Positions 12,893 through 14,438 of a stretch of 14,438 nucleotides of DNA are shown piece by piece (within the stretch, counting starts at the first letter, position 1; each line of letters starts with the position of its first letter). The DNA comes from an uncultured bacterium (GTDB taxonomy: Bacteria; Patescibacteriota; Gracilibacteria; UBA4473), in NCBI GenBank assembly GCA_947311285.1, contig CAMZKS010000052.1, forward strand, positions 1 to 14,438, read 5' to 3'. Both the position numbers and the translations under genes were made by a program. The notes under the pieces were generated by a model. The model was not told where the DNA came from, ran no database searches, and worked only from the letters and a program-made list of their open reading frames with translations.

Positions 12893-14434
12893 ATGAAAAA
12901 TATTATTATGATTTTTGGAGATATCTTATTTAGAGGGAAGATTCCTTATCTTCTTTTTTGGAAAAAAGTGATTCTTTTTTCTTCAGCCGTACCGATAATA
13001 GGAATTATTTTTTTAGCCTCTGACTATCGAAACCTAGGCGCAGCCTCTTGGGGAGTATTACTAGTAATTGTCTTTTTACGTCCACTGGGAGATATTTTTG
13101 TAGATTTCAAGATATTCCGTGCGATGTTAAGCCTAAGAAAAGAGTTGGGAATTTTATGTGGAAGTTTGGGAGTGTCCCATGGGATTGGATATTTTTTAGA
13201 TTCTAAAATTCCAGTTTTACAGTGGTTCGTAGGATCGGAGTTGTGGGATATGTCTAAATACTACTTTTGGGGTATTTTGGGGTTTTTCATGGCTACTATA
13301 CTTACGCTTACATCCAATATATTTTCCGTGAAAATTCTTAAAAAATATTGGAAGAAACTTCATAAAATAACCTATGCTTTTGTTTTTGTTGTGGTGATTC
13401 ACATTGTACTTATTCGAGCAGAAAAGGCCGGATCTTTTTGGGATTTTGATGTTTGGGGTGATATTTTATTAGTTTTTGGTTTATTCATCTTGTGGTTTCT
13501 TTCTATAATGAAAGTGCAAATATCATTTGCGCGCTTTCTTTTCAAAAAAGCCTCCTTAAATAACCAATTATCGGTGTTGGTTGATAGAGAAAACTGTATT
13601 GGATGTACCAACTGTACTCGTGTTTGTCCAAACGTTTTTGTGATGAAAGAGGGGAAATCAATGCCGATGAACCCTCCGAATAATGAGGAGAATGAAATGA
13701 TTCAAATGGCCATTGATCAATGCCCAGTAAATGTTATATCGTGGGAAGGTGGTGAAACTGAGACTGAAGAGGCGCAGGAGCAAAAACTTATTTTTAAATT
13801 TCAACAAAAATTGAATGCAGAAGTCTCTGTCTTCACTTTTTCACACTTAGGACTTAAATTTATTCCTGGGCAGTTTTTGACTCTTATTTTTGAAGAAGAG
13901 ACGGGTAAATTTCCGCGATCATATTCTATTTTTTCGGCAGATGAAAAAACGGTGACTTTTTGTATTCGACTTTTACCAGAAGGAAAAGGTTCGCAAAAAT
14001 TAAAAAAACTTGCCGTTAATGATGTGGTTTTGGCTCGAGGGCCTTTTGGGAATATACAATTACAAAATACAAATTATTTAAAGGTTTTTATTGGAACGGG
14101 GACTGGAATTTCACCTCTTTTGTGTATGATTAAGGTTCTGCCTGAAACAGTCCAAAAAGCCCTTTTCTTTGGGGTTAGGTCAGAAAGAGATATTTTTTTA
14201 TGGGAAGAACTGAAAAATATCCAAGGTTTATTTTTATCTTACTCCCTTTCTAGACCCTCTAAAAATTGGAAAGGTGAGAAGGGGCGGGTAACAGATCATA
14301 TTATTAGGAGTGAATTTCCTAAAGAAACAGAGTTTTATATCTGTGGGAACCCTAAGATGGTTGATTCGGTTCGAGTAATTTTAAAAGAAAAAAAGGTTCC
14401 GGACAATAAAGTGTTTTTCGAGCAATTTTCTTAA
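12893..14434 (+). CDS. Ferric-reductase-like membrane domain fused to ferredoxin and FNR domains
   Basis: 513 aa with three modules. Residues 1-210 form about six transmembrane helices resembling ferric reductase/YedZ-type haem-binding domains; His96, His157 and His170 are candidate haem ligands. Residues 230-285 are a ferredoxin domain with CIGCTNCTRVCP (Cys235, 238, 241, 245) and a later DQCPV (Cys277), which fits one 4Fe-4S cluster plus one extra Cys. Residues 298-513 are a ferredoxin-NADP reductase module: FIPGQF, the FAD-binding RSYS (342-345), ARGPFGN, the NAD(P)-binding GTGTGISP (401-408), YICGNPKMV (482-490) and a terminal FFEQF. It likely moves electrons between cytosolic NAD(P)H and the membrane or outside via FAD, Fe-S and haem; the direction and final acceptor are unknown. 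Follows apbE by five bases under the CTTCAG promoter. Complete; the stop is four bases from the window end. Confidence 0.9.
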   Translation: MKNIIMIFGDILFRGKIPYLLFWKKVILFSSAVPIIGIIFLASDYRNLGAASWGVLLVIVFLRPLGDIFVDFKIFRAMLSLRKELGILCGSLGVSHGIGYFLDSKIPVLQWFVGSELWDMSKYYFWGILGFFMATILTLTSNIFSVKILKKYWKKLHKITYAFVFVVVIHIVLIRAEKAGSFWDFDVWGDILLVFGLFILWFLSIMKVQISFARFLFKKASLNNQLSVLVDRENCIGCTNCTRVCPNVFVMKEGKSMPMNPPNNEENEMIQMAIDQCPVNVISWEGGETETEEAQEQKLIFKFQQKLNAEVSVFTFSHLGLKFIPGQFLTLIFEEETGKFPRSYSIFSADEKTVTFCIRLLPEGKGSQKLKKLAVNDVVLARGPFGNIQLQNTNYLKVFIGTGTGISPLLCMIKVLPETVQKALFFGVRSERDIFLWEELKNIQGLFLSYSLSRPSKNWKGEKGRVTDHIIRSEFPKETEFYICGNPKMVDSVRVILKEKKVPDNKVFFEQFS

Positions 14435-14438
14435 AAAT

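Overview
The window looks like chromosome of an uncultured, fairly AT-rich bacterium, most likely a member of the Candidate Phyla Radiation (Patescibacteria). This is inference from gene content: a minor-pilin cluster, a NodU-type carbamoyltransferase with an SxtJ-like partner, an SLH surface protein, a tRNA with encoded CCA, and almost no Shine-Dalgarno sequences. The code is standard: Trp is UGG, read by the CCA-anticodon tRNA, and TGA ends one gene. The species cannot be named from sequence alone.

Left part (1-3700). The 5' two thirds of lepA (EF4) lies on the minus strand and runs off the left edge. It is transcribed away from three overlapping or abutting prepilin genes on the plus strand (GspH/FimT-like, GspI/PilV-like, GspJ/PilW-like). 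The intergenic DNA is a mirrored promoter in which the -10 of each direction doubles as the -35 of the other. Both genes appear to be leaderless.

Middle (3782-8618). gltX is complete except for a frame break in an A5 tract immediately before the KLSKR signature. It overlaps a small SxtJ-like membrane protein gene, which overlaps a NodU/CmcH-family carbamoyltransferase by one base (TAATG). Downstream is a membrane-anchored SGNH hydrolase-like protein. Its upstream DNA carries two copies of the palindrome AGTTCGAACT 32 bp apart, one of them between the putative -35 and -10. The last three genes suggest modification of a surface glycan or exported metabolite.

Boundary (8619-9122). This stretch holds tRNA-Trp, a terminator, and a palindromic element made partly of inverted and direct copies of the tRNA 3' end. 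A 36-codon reading frame with a good Shine-Dalgarno precedes the tRNA. Base composition appears to drop to the right of it.

Right part (9123-14434). An OmpR-type response regulator and a short-loop histidine kinase are followed by two transcription units: an SLH-domain secreted protein with a very acidic tail, and apbE plus a ferric-reductase/ferredoxin/FNR fusion. Both units start with the same promoter architecture, CTTCAG-N5-CTTCAG-N10-TATAAT: an 11-bp direct repeat of the type bound by OmpR/PhoB regulators, in place of a -35. The best candidate for an undescribed system here is therefore a two-component-controlled surface protein plus transmembrane flavin/iron-sulfur electron-transfer module.
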